Shown: positions 1 to 7,735 of the stretch, one piece after another
How the letters are laid out: every line of letters begins with the position of its first letter
Numbering within the stretch: position 1 is the stretch's first letter
NCBI GenBank assembly: GCA_938017675.1
Contig: CALIJB010000004.1
Coordinates: forward strand, 62,001 to 126,000
DNA from: an uncultured Candidatus Saccharibacteria bacterium
Lineage (GTDB): Bacteria > Patescibacteriota > Saccharimonadia > Saccharimonadales > Saccharimonadaceae
Length of the DNA: 64,000 nucleotides
Direction of reading: 5' to 3'
Translations under genes and position numbers: made by a program
Notes under the pieces: model-generated
Told to the model about the DNA's origin: nothing
Seen by the model: the letters and a program-made list of their open reading frames with translations, nothing else
Database searches by the model: none

Positions 1-2
1 GC

Positions 3-1070
3 TTGTATGCGCACGTGGTTTATGTGCCGTTTATTGATACTAGTAAAGAATTCAAGAGCAAGCCGGCGCAAAATGCCTTAAACGATTTGCGCGGTTTCGG
101 TATCGTGCCAGAGATTGTGGTTGTCCGCAGCGACGAGCCAGCGCCTGAGTCGGTTGCTCGAAAAATTGCTTTGTACGGTGGTGTTGACTTGCCGGGGGTG
201 CTGATGCTGCCAAATCTCGATACCGTATTTATGATTCCCGAGCGGATAGCCGCTAGCCCGCTGATGACCATTCTCGATAAGTTCACTGGTAATTTTGCTC
301 AGCCGAATCTCGCGAAATGGCAAGCGTTAACTCAATTGCAAAGCAAAAAGCCAACCGATATCGTGACTGTCGGTTTAGTCGCTAAATATATGGAAAACAA
401 GGATACTTATCTATCGGTGACCGAGGCGCTCAAGAGTGCAGCTTGGCATGAAAATGTTGGTCTGCATATCAAGTGGCTCAATGCCGAAACAGTTACCGAG
501 CGCGATTTCGAGACGGTTGATGCTCTGCTGGTGCCAGGCGGCTTTGGTCCGCGCGGGATTGAGGGCAAGATTGCGGCAGCGCAGTATGCGCTTGAGCGCG
601 ATGTGCCGTATTTGGGGATTTGCTTAGGTTTGCAGACAGCGGTAATTGCGGCGGCGCGTCGAGCCGGGCTCGACGATGCTAACAGCACGGAGTTTGATGA
701 TGCTACGACGCATGATGTGGTGTATATTATGCCTGGCCAAGAGGGCAAAGAATCGACTGGCGGTACGTTGCGGCTGGGCAATTATCCAGCAGTATTCACG
801 CCAGGGTCGCTCGCTTCTAAGGTATATCAGTCGGATCACACCGAGGAGCGCCACCGCCACCGATATGAGGTGAACCAGCAGTTTCTAGATGAGATTGCCC
901 GCGGCGGCGTGGCGGTGTCGGGCTTGTCGCCAGACGGGCGGCTAGTCGAATTTGTCGAGGCGCCAAATTGCCGCTATTTTGTCGCAACGCAAGCGCACCC
1001 CGAGTTTCGTTCGCGGCCAATGCGGCCGCATCCGCTGTTTGCTGGACTGATTAGAGCGGCTGTCTCTTGA
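3..1070 (+). CDS. pyrG: CTP synthase, C-terminal part (5' end outside window)
   Basis: Converts UTP to CTP using glutamine (or ammonia) and ATP. The visible 355 residues match the end of the synthetase domain and the whole class-I glutamine amidotransferase domain. The amidotransferase nucleophile sits in PYLGICLGLQ (about residue 206), and the His/Glu partners are in TQAHPEF (about residue 335). The family is usually 530-550 aa, so roughly the first 185 residues lie upstream of the window. The first visible codon is an internal leucine (TTG), not a start. The stop falls just at the -35 box of the next promoter. No oddity in the visible part. Confidence 0.97.
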   Translation: MYAHVVYVPFIDTSKEFKSKPAQNALNDLRGFGIVPEIVVVRSDEPAPESVARKIALYGGVDLPGVLMLPNLDTVFMIPERIAASPLMTILDKFTGNFAQPNLAKWQALTQLQSKKPTDIVTVGLVAKYMENKDTYLSVTEALKSAAWHENVGLHIKWLNAETVTERDFETVDALLVPGGFGPRGIEGKIAAAQYALERDVPYLGICLGLQTAVIAAARRAGLDDANSTEFDDATTHDVVYIMPGQEGKESTGGTLRLGNYPAVFTPGSLASKVYQSDHTEERHRHRYEVNQQFLDEIARGGVAVSGLSPDGRLVEFVEAPNCRYFVATQAHPEFRSRPMRPHPLFAGLIRAAVS

Positions 1071-1095
1071 CAAATTATACTAGTTATGCTAATAT
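1067..1095 (+). promoter_or_regulatory. Consensus promoter of the 55-aa ORF (leaderless)
   Basis: TTGACA at 1067-1072, a 17-nt spacer ending in TGC (extended -10), and TAATAT at 1090-1095. The ATG at 1102 follows after 6 nt, so transcription should start on or next to it. The -35 overlaps the pyrG stop codon. Confidence 0.8.
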
Positions 1096-1101
1096 GAAAA
1101 T

Positions 1102-1269
1102 ATGGCAGAAGAAGAAAAACAAAAAGTAGAAGATTTCGAGCCAGCTTATGATGACGAGAGTAGTGACGATACAGCGATGTTGCGAGCGGTACTGCAATCG
1201 GATCATGCTCGTAATATTACGCCAGTATCGGTGTATCGCCAGCCAGATTTTGACGGCACGGAAGATTAA
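1102..1269 (+). CDS. Small acidic protein of unknown function (55 aa)
   Basis: Begins MAEEEKQKVEDFEPAYDDES and ends QPDFDGTED. It is strongly acidic, has no membrane segment and no motif I recognise. Support comes from the near-consensus promoter placed exactly for a leaderless start and from its clean fit between pyrG and argS, whose own promoter begins 15 nt after the stop. No Shine-Dalgarno site is present. It could be a small regulatory or ribosome-associated protein, but nothing in the sequence shows that. Confidence 0.65.
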   Translation: MAEEEKQKVEDFEPAYDDESSDDTAMLRAVLQSDHARNITPVSVYRQPDFDGTED

Positions 1270-1283
1270 CCATAGCAAAAAAG

Positions 1284-1292
1284 TGTTATAAT
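1284..1292 (+). promoter_or_regulatory. Extended -10 promoter of argS
   Basis: TGT followed by TATAAT (1287-1292), 7 nt before the argS ATG. There is no SD, so the mRNA is probably leaderless or nearly so. Confidence 0.75.
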
Positions 1293-1299
1293 ATAGTCT

Positions 1300-2940
1300 A
1301 TGATTGATTGTGTTATTACACTGAAGAAAATAATTGACAAACTGTATCAGCAGCAGGTTGATGTACAGTTAACGCGCCCCGACCCAAAGTTTGGCGACTT
1401 TGCGACGAATGCGGCGCTGCAGTTGGCGAAGCCGCTGGGTAAAAACCCGCGCGAAATTGCCGAAGCGATTGCTGAGGAGCTGCGTGGCCGCCAGGAGTTT
1501 AGCGAGGTCAATGTAGCTGGGCCGGGTTTCATCAACATAACGTTAAGCGACCAAGCGGTGCTGGAATCGTTGAAAGTGCGCCCAGCGACTAATCGTGCAG
1601 GAAAAACAGTGGTCATTGAGACTAATTGTCCGAATCCGTTTAAGGCCATGCACATTGGCCACGCCTTGAATTCAATTCTGGCGGACACGATGGCAAATTT
1701 GCTGGCAGTGGACGGCGCGGCGGTACACCGAGTGAGTTACCACGGCGATGTCGGCACGCACGTTGGCAAGAGTATGTGGGCGATTCTTCGCGAGATTGAC
1801 GGCGATGTCAGTAAATTAGACGCTATTCCGGCCGACAAACGCAACGAGTTTATGAGCCGTATGTATGTTGAAGGGGCGCGGGCAGCCAAGGAATCGCCAG
1901 AGGCGCGGGCAGAAATCGACGAGCTAGCCAAGCAATCATTTGTGTTGGACGATCCGCTGTACAAACAAGTGTATGAGATTTGTAAAGCCTGGAGTTTTGA
2001 TGAAATTGATGCCAATGTGGCGCGGCTGGGGAATGTGCCAATTGAGCGGCGCTACGTCGAGAGTGAAACTGAAGTGCCAGGCAAGGCCTTGATCAAAGCA
2101 AAAACCCCAGAGGTCTTTACCAAGTCGGACGGCGCGTATATTTTCAAGGGCAGCCAGTATGGTGCATTTGATAACATATTTATCGGTTCACACGGCAATG
2201 GATTGTACGGTGCGCACGATATGGGGTTAATCCAGCTGAAGCATCAAGATTATCCAAACTTGGACTTGTCGATTACTGTCAATGGCGAAGAGCAGGCGGC
2301 GTATTTCCGCGGGGTGATCGCGGCTAGTGAATTAGCAATTCCAGAATTGAAAGGTAAATTGTTTAATTATGCGACTGGCCTGGTTAAACTAACGACCGGC
2401 AAGATGAGTTCGCGCACCGGTGAGGTAATCACTATTGATTGGCTGTTCAACGAATTCAAAAAAGCCATCGAGCAAGCTGGCGGCGAGCCGACCGACGAAG
2501 TAGTGGCGGGCGCACTGCGCTATCAATTTTTGAAAGTGAAAATCGGTAGCGACGTAGTGTTCGACATCAATGACGCGGTTAGCTTGACGGGTAACACCGG
2601 TAGCTACCTGCAATACGCGCACGCTCGGGCGCGGGGTATTTTGACAAAGTCTGAAGAGGTGGTTACGTTCCCGACGGAATTGTTTGACGAAGATCGGCTG
2701 CTGGTTAGGAAAATGAGCGAATATGCGGGGGCGGTTAATCGCGCTACTGAAAGTCTGGAGCCGCATCATATTTGCGCCTACCTGTTTGAGTTGGCGCAGG
2801 AGTTCAATCGTTATTACGAGAAAAATCAAGTCGTCGGCAGCGACAAAGAAGCACACCGCGTCGGTATAGTGGCGGTGTACGCTGATATTTTGAAGGCGGG
2901 GCTGACGATTTTGGGAATCGCGGCGCCAGAGCGCTTGTAA
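1300..2940 (+). CDS. argS: Arginyl-tRNA synthetase
   Basis: Class I aminoacyl-tRNA synthetase charging tRNA-Arg. The 546 aa are close to the family length. Visible in order: an N-terminal additional domain with FGDFATNAALQLAK (about residues 31-44), the HIGH motif in KAMHIGHALNS (about residue 110), the KMSKS-equivalent TGKMSSRTGE (about residue 366), and a C-terminal DALR anticodon-binding domain (last ~110 residues, ending GLTILGIAAPERL). The start is fixed by the extended -10 only 7 nt upstream. A tRNA-Arg(CCT) gene lies in the same window at 58350. Confidence 0.96.
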   Translation: MIDCVITLKKIIDKLYQQQVDVQLTRPDPKFGDFATNAALQLAKPLGKNPREIAEAIAEELRGRQEFSEVNVAGPGFINITLSDQAVLESLKVRPATNRAGKTVVIETNCPNPFKAMHIGHALNSILADTMANLLAVDGAAVHRVSYHGDVGTHVGKSMWAILREIDGDVSKLDAIPADKRNEFMSRMYVEGARAAKESPEARAEIDELAKQSFVLDDPLYKQVYEICKAWSFDEIDANVARLGNVPIERRYVESETEVPGKALIKAKTPEVFTKSDGAYIFKGSQYGAFDNIFIGSHGNGLYGAHDMGLIQLKHQDYPNLDLSITVNGEEQAAYFRGVIAASELAIPELKGKLFNYATGLVKLTTGKMSSRTGEVITIDWLFNEFKKAIEQAGGEPTDEVVAGALRYQFLKVKIGSDVVFDINDAVSLTGNTGSYLQYAHARARGILTKSEEVVTFPTELFDEDRLLVRKMSEYAGAVNRATESLEPHHICAYLFELAQEFNRYYEKNQVVGSDKEAHRVGIVAVYADILKAGLTILGIAAPERL

Positions 2941-3028
2941 GGTTACGTTGTAAGGTTGAGGAATAAATAATTACAAAGCGATTTATCACAAGAAACCAGG
3001 TTATAACCAAACAGTTAAAGGAGGCTAA

Positions 3029-3436
3029 ATGCCATCAGAAACAGTCAAAAAAGCCAAAAAATTAGCTGCCAAAAAGCTAGCTGACAAAAAATTGGCGCAA
3101 ACAATAGTTAAAGACACCCATATGGGCGGCTTCATCAATTTCATTCGCGAGCAAGGCGTGGTCGGCTTGGCGGTTGGTTTGGCAATTGGTACGGCAGCTG
3201 GCGATACGGTCAAAAAGCTGGTGACGGCGTTCATCGACCCGCTAGTACAGTTGATCGTCGGTTCGCAAAAAGGCTTGCAGGCGGCATCGTTCACGGTTGA
3301 GTTTGCCGGGCGTAAGGGTGAATTTCTGTATGGGGCGTTTGTCAGCTCATTAATTACACTGCTAGCGGTGGCCTTTGTGGTGTATGCGATTGTGCACTTT
3401 TTCAAGCTGGATAAATTAGACAAGAAAAAAGATTAA
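3029..3436 (+). CDS. mscL: Large-conductance mechanosensitive channel MscL
   Basis: Pressure-release channel of the cytoplasmic membrane. The 135 aa begin with a lysine-rich stretch of about 35 residues (KKAKKLAAKKLADKKLA) that typical MscL proteins lack. The canonical first helix follows (FIREQGVVGLAVGLAIGTA), then a periplasmic loop and a second TM segment (SLITLLAVAFVVYAIVHFF), ending in a basic cytoplasmic tail. Preceded by a strong SD (AAAGGAGG, spacing 4) rather than a leaderless start. A perfect 10-nt palindrome GGTTATAACC lies in the upstream gap. Convergent with pyrH. Confidence 0.88.
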   Translation: MPSETVKKAKKLAAKKLADKKLAQTIVKDTHMGGFINFIREQGVVGLAVGLAIGTAAGDTVKKLVTAFIDPLVQLIVGSQKGLQAASFTVEFAGRKGEFLYGAFVSSLITLLAVAFVVYAIVHFFKLDKLDKKKD

Positions 3437-3510
3437 CGTTTTTGAGGCTCGGCCGTGGCTTGACGGAACGGCGGTTATTGCGGCGACTTGCTTCGGCGGT
3501 ATTAAAGATG

Positions 3511-4215
3511 CTAGCTAATCAGCGTGCCGACTGTCTCGCCGCGGGCGGCTCGGGCGATATTACCGTCGGTGAGGAGGTCGCAGATAATAACCGGGATATG
3601 TTCGTCCATAGCCAGGCCGATGGCAGCTTTGTCCATGACGGTGATATCAGGGTTGGTTAGAGCGTCGTGATAGCTGAGCTTATCAAATTTGGTGGCGTCA
3701 GGGAATTTGGTAGGATCTTTATCGTACACGCCATCAACTTTCGTTGTTTTAATCACAACATCGCATTGCATTTCTAAAGCTAGGTTCAGGGCGGCAGTGT
3801 CAGTGGTTAGGAACGGCCGGCCAGTACCGCAGGCAACGATGACCACGCGGCCTTTTTGAATGTGGCTGAGGGCGCGGCGAAAGGTGTATTGGTCGATAAA
3901 TTGATTGATTTCGACGGTGGACAGGGCGCGGGTCGGCAAGTCAGCGTCGTTGAAAACGTCAGCTAGAGCTATGGCGTTCATCAGGGTAGAGAGCATGCCG
4001 ATATTATGGGCTGAGACAGGCTGGATGCCGTGGCCGATGATTTGGTTGCCGCGGACATAATTGCCGCCGCCGACCATGATGACGACTTCGGCGCCAGTTT
4101 CTAGCGCTGGTTTGATTTGTTCAGCGATCCAGCGGGCGCGAGCGGGGTCAAAACCGCTGGCGAACTCGCCCTGGAGCTGCTCGCCAGAGAGTTTGAGGAG
4201 AATACGTTTGGTCAT
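3511..4215 (-). CDS. pyrH: Uridylate kinase
   Basis: Phosphorylates UMP to UDP with ATP; amino-acid-kinase fold. The 234 aa show the N-terminal KRILLKLSGE strand, the glycine-rich VVIMVGGGNYVRG, ACGTGRPFLTTDTAA and the KTTKVDGVYDKDP segment, all typical of PyrH. I chose the ATG at 4215 (MTKRILLK) over the in-frame codon at 4257. The domain starts there, and a TGt-TATACT box ends exactly 6 nt upstream, inside the longer reading frame. With pyrG in the same window it covers two steps of pyrimidine nucleotide interconversion. Confidence 0.95.
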   Translation of the reverse strand: MTKRILLKLSGEQLQGEFASGFDPARARWIAEQIKPALETGAEVVIMVGGGNYVRGNQIIGHGIQPVSAHNIGMLSTLMNAIALADVFNDADLPTRALSTVEINQFIDQYTFRRALSHIQKGRVVIVACGTGRPFLTTDTAALNLALEMQCDVVIKTTKVDGVYDKDPTKFPDATKFDKLSYHDALTNPDITVMDKAAIGLAMDEHIPVIICDLLTDGNIARAARGETVGTLIS

Positions 4216-4221
4216 GGGTTT

Positions 4222-4230
4222 AGTATAACA
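4222..4230 (-). promoter_or_regulatory. Extended -10 promoter of pyrH (leaderless)
   Basis: On the minus strand TGT precedes TATACT (4227 down to 4222), then 6 nt (AAACCC), then ATG at 4215. Confidence 0.75.
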
Positions 4231-4312
4231 CGAGAGGCTCTTACGTGTATTTATCATGCATTCAAATCGGGATATTATATTGGTAAATATTCTAGTAATA
4301 CCTACAACAGTG

Positions 4313-4321
4313 TGTTATAAT
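4313..4321 (+). promoter_or_regulatory. Extended -10 promoter of the hairpin-rich transcript
   Basis: TGT followed by a perfect TATAAT (4316-4321). The expected start site is near 4328, giving a ~165-nt leader before the ATG at 4492. No clear -35 is visible. Confidence 0.6.
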
Positions 4322-4327
4322 AGTAAC

Positions 4328-4491
4328 GAGGGGCTGGTTGATGATCGGCCTCTGGCGCATTTTAGAATATAGACGGCAGAATCCGAGCTCTCTTGAGTAC
4401 TGTGAAATGGTGGTTTTCACGGCGCTAAAGAGGGCTTGGTAACAGATCAAGCTCCACTATTGCCCCAGATGGGGCAGAAAGGAGGCCAGAG
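4328..4491 (+). promoter_or_regulatory. Structured 5' leader of the hairpin-rich transcript
   Basis: The leader can fold into several helices. An outer stem pairs AGCTCTCTT (about 4388-4396) with AAGAGGGCT (about 4430-4438) around an inner hairpin GTGAAA/TTTTCAC. A second hairpin, TGCCCC-AGAT-GGGGCA (4461-4476), abuts the Shine-Dalgarno site AAAGGAGG (4478-4485). It resembles no riboswitch class I can name. Confidence 0.5.
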
Positions 4492-4839
4492 ATGGTCGAG
4501 GAGGAGGATCAGGAGCAGGAGCTCCCCCCTATTCCATACTTGGTAGGGAAGGTGCTTGACATCTTCCCTACCCCCTGTTTTTCCCTAGGAGAGGGGGGGT
4601 GGAGCTTCATTTACCAGGACGGCGTGAGCCGTCCTGGTGTTGAGATGAATATCCTGATGAAGCCGCTTTCGGGCGGCTCCATCAGGATTAAAGTAGTCTT
4701 TTGGGGGAATGGTAACCCCCGGAAGGCCATTTATTACGTCAACTCCACTTCTGCAACAGAAGTGAAGTTGACGTACCCAGGGGGCGATCCCTGGGAGTTC
4801 ATCCGTCGGCTGAGGGAGGGGGCGGCTGCGCTTAGGTGA
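4492..4839 (+). CDS. 115-aa protein of unknown function encoded by a hairpin-saturated mRNA
   Basis: Translation is supported by a perfect SD (AAAGGAGG, 6-nt spacing) and an ATG start. The product begins with an acidic stretch (MVEEEDQEQEL). It continues with alternating hydrophobic/polar segments suggesting beta-hairpins (for example NILMKPLSGGSIRIKVVFW and YVNSTSATEVKLTY) and ends in a short helix (WEFIRRLREGAAAL). I recognise no family. The nucleotide sequence is a series of stem-loops: 10-bp stems at 4613-4638 and near 4540-4575, a nested stem at 4651-4688, a 17-bp stem with a triloop at 4736-4774, and a 7-bp stem at 4776-4795. Codon use (CCC, GGG, AGG, GAG) differs from the neighbours. 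The ORF could be fortuitous within a large structured non-coding RNA. Confidence 0.5.
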   Translation: MVEEEDQEQELPPIPYLVGKVLDIFPTPCFSLGEGGWSFIYQDGVSRPGVEMNILMKPLSGGSIRIKVVFWGNGNPRKAIYYVNSTSATEVKLTYPGGDPWEFIRRLREGAAALR

Positions 4840-4908
4840 TGACCCCCTCCCACCCCGCCCCGGCGGAGGTTGCCTGGCCTTTCTTGGCCGCAACTTCCGC
4901 CGGGGCGG
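4814..4908 (+). ncRNA. Hairpins spanning the stop codon and 3' UTR of the structured transcript
   Basis: GGGAGGGGG (4814-4822) pairs with CCCCCTCCC (4843-4851) across the TGA at 4837. Next, a 19-bp helix forms between 4855-4873 and 4890-4908 with a single G-U pair; it encloses a GGCC/GGCC hairpin, giving a stem of more than 20 bp in total. Such length exceeds what a terminator needs. Confidence 0.6.
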
Positions 4909-4911
4909 CAG

Positions 4912-4944
4912 ACCCCTCTTCGCGCCAGGAGGGGTATTTTCTTT
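4912..4944 (+). terminator. Intrinsic terminator of the structured transcript
   Basis: ACCCCTC (4912-4918) pairs with GAGGGGT (4929-4935) and is followed by ATTTTCTTT. This closes a transcription unit of about 615 nt. Confidence 0.75.
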
Positions 4945-5013
4945 GTGTTAGAGCGTTTGCTGCAGCAGCTACCAAAGCAGTTTTCTCGAGATTACTACGA
5001 CGCCAAAAAGTAG

Positions 5014-5019
5014 TATACT
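5014..5019 (+). promoter_or_regulatory. -10 box of orn (leaderless)
   Basis: TATACT at 5014-5019, then 6 nt (AGAGAT), then the orn ATG at 5026. No SD. Confidence 0.65.
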
Positions 5020-5025
5020 AGAGAT

Positions 5026-5577
5026 ATGAAAGCTAGTTTTAAGCCGAAAAAGATTCTATGGATGGATTTGGAAATGACCGGGCTAGATCCGGTGCGTGAT
5101 GAGATTTTGGAAGTGGCTGCGATTGCTACTGATTGGGATTTTACGGAAATTGCCACATATGAAGGGGTTGTACGGCATGATCCGGAGAAGTTGGATAAAC
5201 TGCTGGATCGAAACGCCAGTTTTTGGAATGAGCATCCAGAAGCACGGCGTGGTTTGGAGGAACAGAACGAAGCTGGTAAGCCGTTGGCGGCGGTTGAGCA
5301 AGAATTATTGGCATTTTGTGATGAGCATTTGGCAGATGAACCGCGGATTTTATTGGGTGGTAATTCAATCCATCAAGATCGGCGCTTTATTGATCAGTGG
5401 TGGCCGGTGTTGTCAAAAAGACTACACTATCGGATGCTGGATGTCAGCGCTTGGAAAGTGGTGTTTGAGGGCAAATATGGCAAGAAATTCGCCAAACCAG
5501 AGGACCATCGGGCGCTGGAGGACATCCGCGGCAGCATCATGGAACTGAAGTATTATTTAAAAAAGGTGAAGGCGTGA
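5026..5577 (+). CDS. orn: Oligoribonuclease
   Basis: 3'-5' exoribonuclease that finishes RNA decay by hydrolysing di- to short oligoribonucleotides. The 183 aa match the family length. DEDDh motifs are visible: MDLEMTGLDP near the N-terminus (Asp and Glu of ExoI), GNSIHQDRRFI (ExoII, about residue 113) and HRALEDIRGSI (ExoIII His and Asp, about residue 165). The start is supported by the TATACT box 6 nt upstream. First gene of an orn-corA-yjbR operon; its TGA overlaps the GTG start of the next gene. RNase J and PNPase are also in this window. Confidence 0.94.
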   Translation: MKASFKPKKILWMDLEMTGLDPVRDEILEVAAIATDWDFTEIATYEGVVRHDPEKLDKLLDRNASFWNEHPEARRGLEEQNEAGKPLAAVEQELLAFCDEHLADEPRILLGGNSIHQDRRFIDQWWPVLSKRLHYRMLDVSAWKVVFEGKYGKKFAKPEDHRALEDIRGSIMELKYYLKKVKA

Positions 5578-6440
5578 CAGATAAAATATGGCATGATATC
5601 AGCGAGGATTCGCTGGAAGTACGGCAAAGCTTAATTGAAAAATTAAACTTATCGGAGTTGCAGCGGCGGATTTTGATTGAGAACCGTTGGCTGCCGCAAG
5701 CGGTCGAAGGCGGCGATTGGCTACTGATTAAGGCGGAAATCCCGAGCATTGAACGCCGCAATGTCCATTGGCAAGGGTTGACGATTTTGCTCAGTAAAAA
5801 CAAAGTTATCACCTTGCACCGCGACGAATTAGATAGCGAGGTTGCCGAGCGGATTGAAGCGTACCGGCCAGGCGCTCTGTCGCCGTCGCTAATTGCAGCA
5901 ACGATGATTCAATTTACAGTCGAGCAGTATATGCCGATTCTTAACTCAATTGACGACGTAACCGATCAATTAGAAGATACAATGATTCGCGACCCGGGCA
6001 AACATCAGTTGCAGCAGCTTTTCGTGTATAAGCGCCAATTGGCGGATTTGCGCAAAGTGATTTTGCCGCTGATGAATATGCTGAATGGCTTGAGCAACGG
6101 CCGGTATAGTATTTTTGATGAAAAGTGCGCAATATATGCGCGCGACAGCTATGATTACGCTTGGCGAGTGCACGAGCTGATCGATACCATGCGCGATTTA
6201 TTGACTAGTGCTCTGGATATGTATCTGTCGGTGGTGTCCAACAGAATGAACGATGTGATGAAGCGCTTGACGATTGTAACGACGATATTTATGCCGATGT
6301 CGTTTTTGACGGGTCTGGCAGGCATGAATTTTTCGCAGCTGCCGTTTCATAGCGATGTAATGTTTTGGATAACGATAGCGCTGCTGGTCGTTTTGCCGAT
6401 ATTGATGCTGGTATACTTTATACGGAGCAAATGGCTATGA
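5574..6440 (+). CDS. corA: CorA-family divalent cation transporter
   Basis: Mg2+/Co2+ channel of the cytoplasmic membrane. The 288 aa hold a cytoplasmic alpha/beta funnel domain, a long stalk helix (about residues 130-220), then two C-terminal TM helices (FMPMSFLTGLAGMNF and MFWITIALLVVLPILMLVYFI). The signature GMN sits at the end of the first TM helix. A basic tail (RSKWL) follows. GTG start overlapping the orn stop by 4 nt indicates translational coupling. Slightly shorter than typical CorA (~315 aa). Confidence 0.9.
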   Translation: MTDKIWHDISEDSLEVRQSLIEKLNLSELQRRILIENRWLPQAVEGGDWLLIKAEIPSIERRNVHWQGLTILLSKNKVITLHRDELDSEVAERIEAYRPGALSPSLIAATMIQFTVEQYMPILNSIDDVTDQLEDTMIRDPGKHQLQQLFVYKRQLADLRKVILPLMNMLNGLSNGRYSIFDEKCAIYARDSYDYAWRVHELIDTMRDLLTSALDMYLSVVSNRMNDVMKRLTIVTTIFMPMSFLTGLAGMNFSQLPFHSDVMFWITIALLVVLPILMLVYFIRSKWL

Positions 6441-6775
6441 CGCACCAGCAGTTTGAAGAGTTTTTGCTAAGTTTGCCAGGCGCCTGGTTGGACTATCCGT
6501 TTGGCGATAAGGTGGCTGTGTACAAAGTCGGCCGCAAAGATGCTGGCCAAAGCGAAAAGATGTTTGCGTTGATAGCCGAGGGTTCAAAGCCGTTGCGGAT
6601 TAGCTTGAAATGTGATTCGCAATTGTCGTTAAAGTTACAACAAAAGTACGAATCGGTTCAGCCAGGCTTTCATCTCAATAAAAAACACTGGATTACGGTG
6701 ATTTGCAGCGGCCAGCTCAGCGACGAAGAACTTTTTGATCTGGCGCGATTAAGTTATCGGCTGGTGACGGAATAG
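6437..6775 (+). CDS. MmcQ/YjbR family protein
   Basis: About 112 aa with the YjbR/CyaY-like fold. Visible hallmarks are the N-terminal FEEFLLSLPGAWLDYPFGD, a central SLKCDSQLSLKLQQKYESVQPGFH and the HWITVICSG strand. Members are sometimes called DNA-binding, but the role is not established. I prefer the ATG at 6437, which overlaps the corA stop (ATGA); 6431 is an in-frame alternative two codons earlier. Ends 3 nt before the end of the convergent gene. Confidence 0.8.
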   Translation: MTHQQFEEFLLSLPGAWLDYPFGDKVAVYKVGRKDAGQSEKMFALIAEGSKPLRISLKCDSQLSLKLQQKYESVQPGFHLNKKHWITVICSGQLSDEELFDLARLSYRLVTE

Positions 6776-6778
6776 CTG

Positions 6779-7681
6779 CTACTGCTTGGTTGAAGCGAAG
6801 TCGTGGTAAGCTTTGAGGATAACATTGATATTATTAATGGATTCGTCGCAGAACGAGCGGATTGATTTGGAGTCGCTAACCTTTTTAAGCTTGTTGAGTT
6901 GCGACTTTAAAATGGTTAATTCGTAAGTCATGGCGGTGGCGTAGCTGCTGTCGAGCTTGCCTTTTTGGTAGGAATCGTTGAGCTTTTTCTGCAGGGCTTC
7001 TAGGTAGTTTTTTTCGGTACTAGAGGATTTTTTCTGGATTTTGCGCTCTTTGATGATGGCGTCTAGACGGGTCTGCATGGTCGTCAGGGTGCTGTTGAGC
7101 GCAGTGTTGGCCTCGGCAATTTCAGTCTGCGTCAGGCGGCCTTCGTTTTCGTCGACGACTTTGTTCAGCGTATCGGTGCGGTCGCGGATCGGCTGGATCA
7201 GACTGTTGGCATCAGATGCGCCAGGGTTGATGATTAGAATCAAAATGATGATGACGCTAGCAATAACAGTGCCAATGAGCGCAAATATAGCAATTCGATT
7301 GATGGTGTGCTGTTCTTGCGGAGCGATACGGTTAAGGTAGTCAACAGTATTATAATCATCATCCGAGCTGCTGGCGTAAACTGGGAAGGTGCTTAGCGGC
7401 TGTGGTCCTGTGTCGTACGATGGCGCGGTTTGGTTAATTTGCGATAGTTGATCAGGCTGATTAGCTGCCAGGCTGGATGTTTGCTGCGGGTATGTCGGCG
7501 GCTGCGACTGGGCGGCTTGGCTATTGTAATACAGATTAGGCGCCATTTGCTGCTGCGGTGTTTGCTGGCCGTAGACCTGATTGTACGGTGCAGCTGGCTG
7601 CTGCGGGTTTTCTGGCGGTAAATTATTAGCAGAACCCTGCGAATACGGTTGTTGCGGATTGGTGTACGGGTCCTGATTCAT
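6779..7681 (-). CDS. Single-TM protein with Pro/Gln-rich cytoplasmic N-terminus, unknown function
   Basis: 300 aa. The first ~120 residues are low-complexity, rich in Pro, Gln, Asn and Tyr (PYSQGSANNLPPENPQQP). One TM segment (IAIFALIGTVIASVIIILILII) follows, then an extracytoplasmic helical region with coiled-coil potential (residues ~160-290). The same architecture recurs at 27656. I start it at 7681 (MNQDPYTN): TGG-TTAAAT ends 6 nt upstream on this strand, whereas the upstream in-frame ATG would overlap that box. No enzymatic motif seen. Confidence 0.75.
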   Translation of the reverse strand: MNQDPYTNPQQPYSQGSANNLPPENPQQPAAPYNQVYGQQTPQQQMAPNLYYNSQAAQSQPPTYPQQTSSLAANQPDQLSQINQTAPSYDTGPQPLSTFPVYASSSDDDYNTVDYLNRIAPQEQHTINRIAIFALIGTVIASVIIILILIINPGASDANSLIQPIRDRTDTLNKVVDENEGRLTQTEIAEANTALNSTLTTMQTRLDAIIKERKIQKKSSSTEKNYLEALQKKLNDSYQKGKLDSSYATAMTYELTILKSQLNKLKKVSDSKSIRSFCDESINNINVILKAYHDFASTKQ

Positions 7682-7687
7682 ATCTAT

Positions 7688-7696
7688 ATTTAACCA
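7688..7696 (-). promoter_or_regulatory. -10 promoter of the Pro/Gln-rich TM protein (leaderless)
   Basis: Minus-strand TGG then TTAAAT (7693 to 7688), 6 nt, then ATG at 7681. It lies back to back with the dnaG promoter. Confidence 0.5.
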
Positions 7697-7719
7697 CAAC
7701 CGATAACAGAGGTAAAGAG

Positions 7720-7728
7720 TGATATACT
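7720..7728 (+). promoter_or_regulatory. Extended -10 promoter of dnaG-rpoD
   Basis: TGA followed by TATACT (7723-7728), 7 nt before the dnaG ATG at 7736; no SD. Confidence 0.7.
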
Positions 7729-7735
7729 AAAATGT

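Noticed and set aside
3442..3660. 72-codon plus-strand ORF after mscL
   Set aside because: It is the shadow of pyrH on the opposite strand and has no initiation signals.
4585..4893. 102-codon open frame on the minus strand opposite the hairpin-rich ORF
   Set aside because: It exists because hairpins make both strands similar in composition. No promoter or SD on that strand, and the plus strand has both.
4328..4945. RNase P RNA, tmRNA or SRP RNA
   Set aside because: None of their conserved sequences (for example the RNase P GAGGAAAGUC core, a tmRNA tag frame with CCA end, or the SRP Alu/GNAR loops) is visible.
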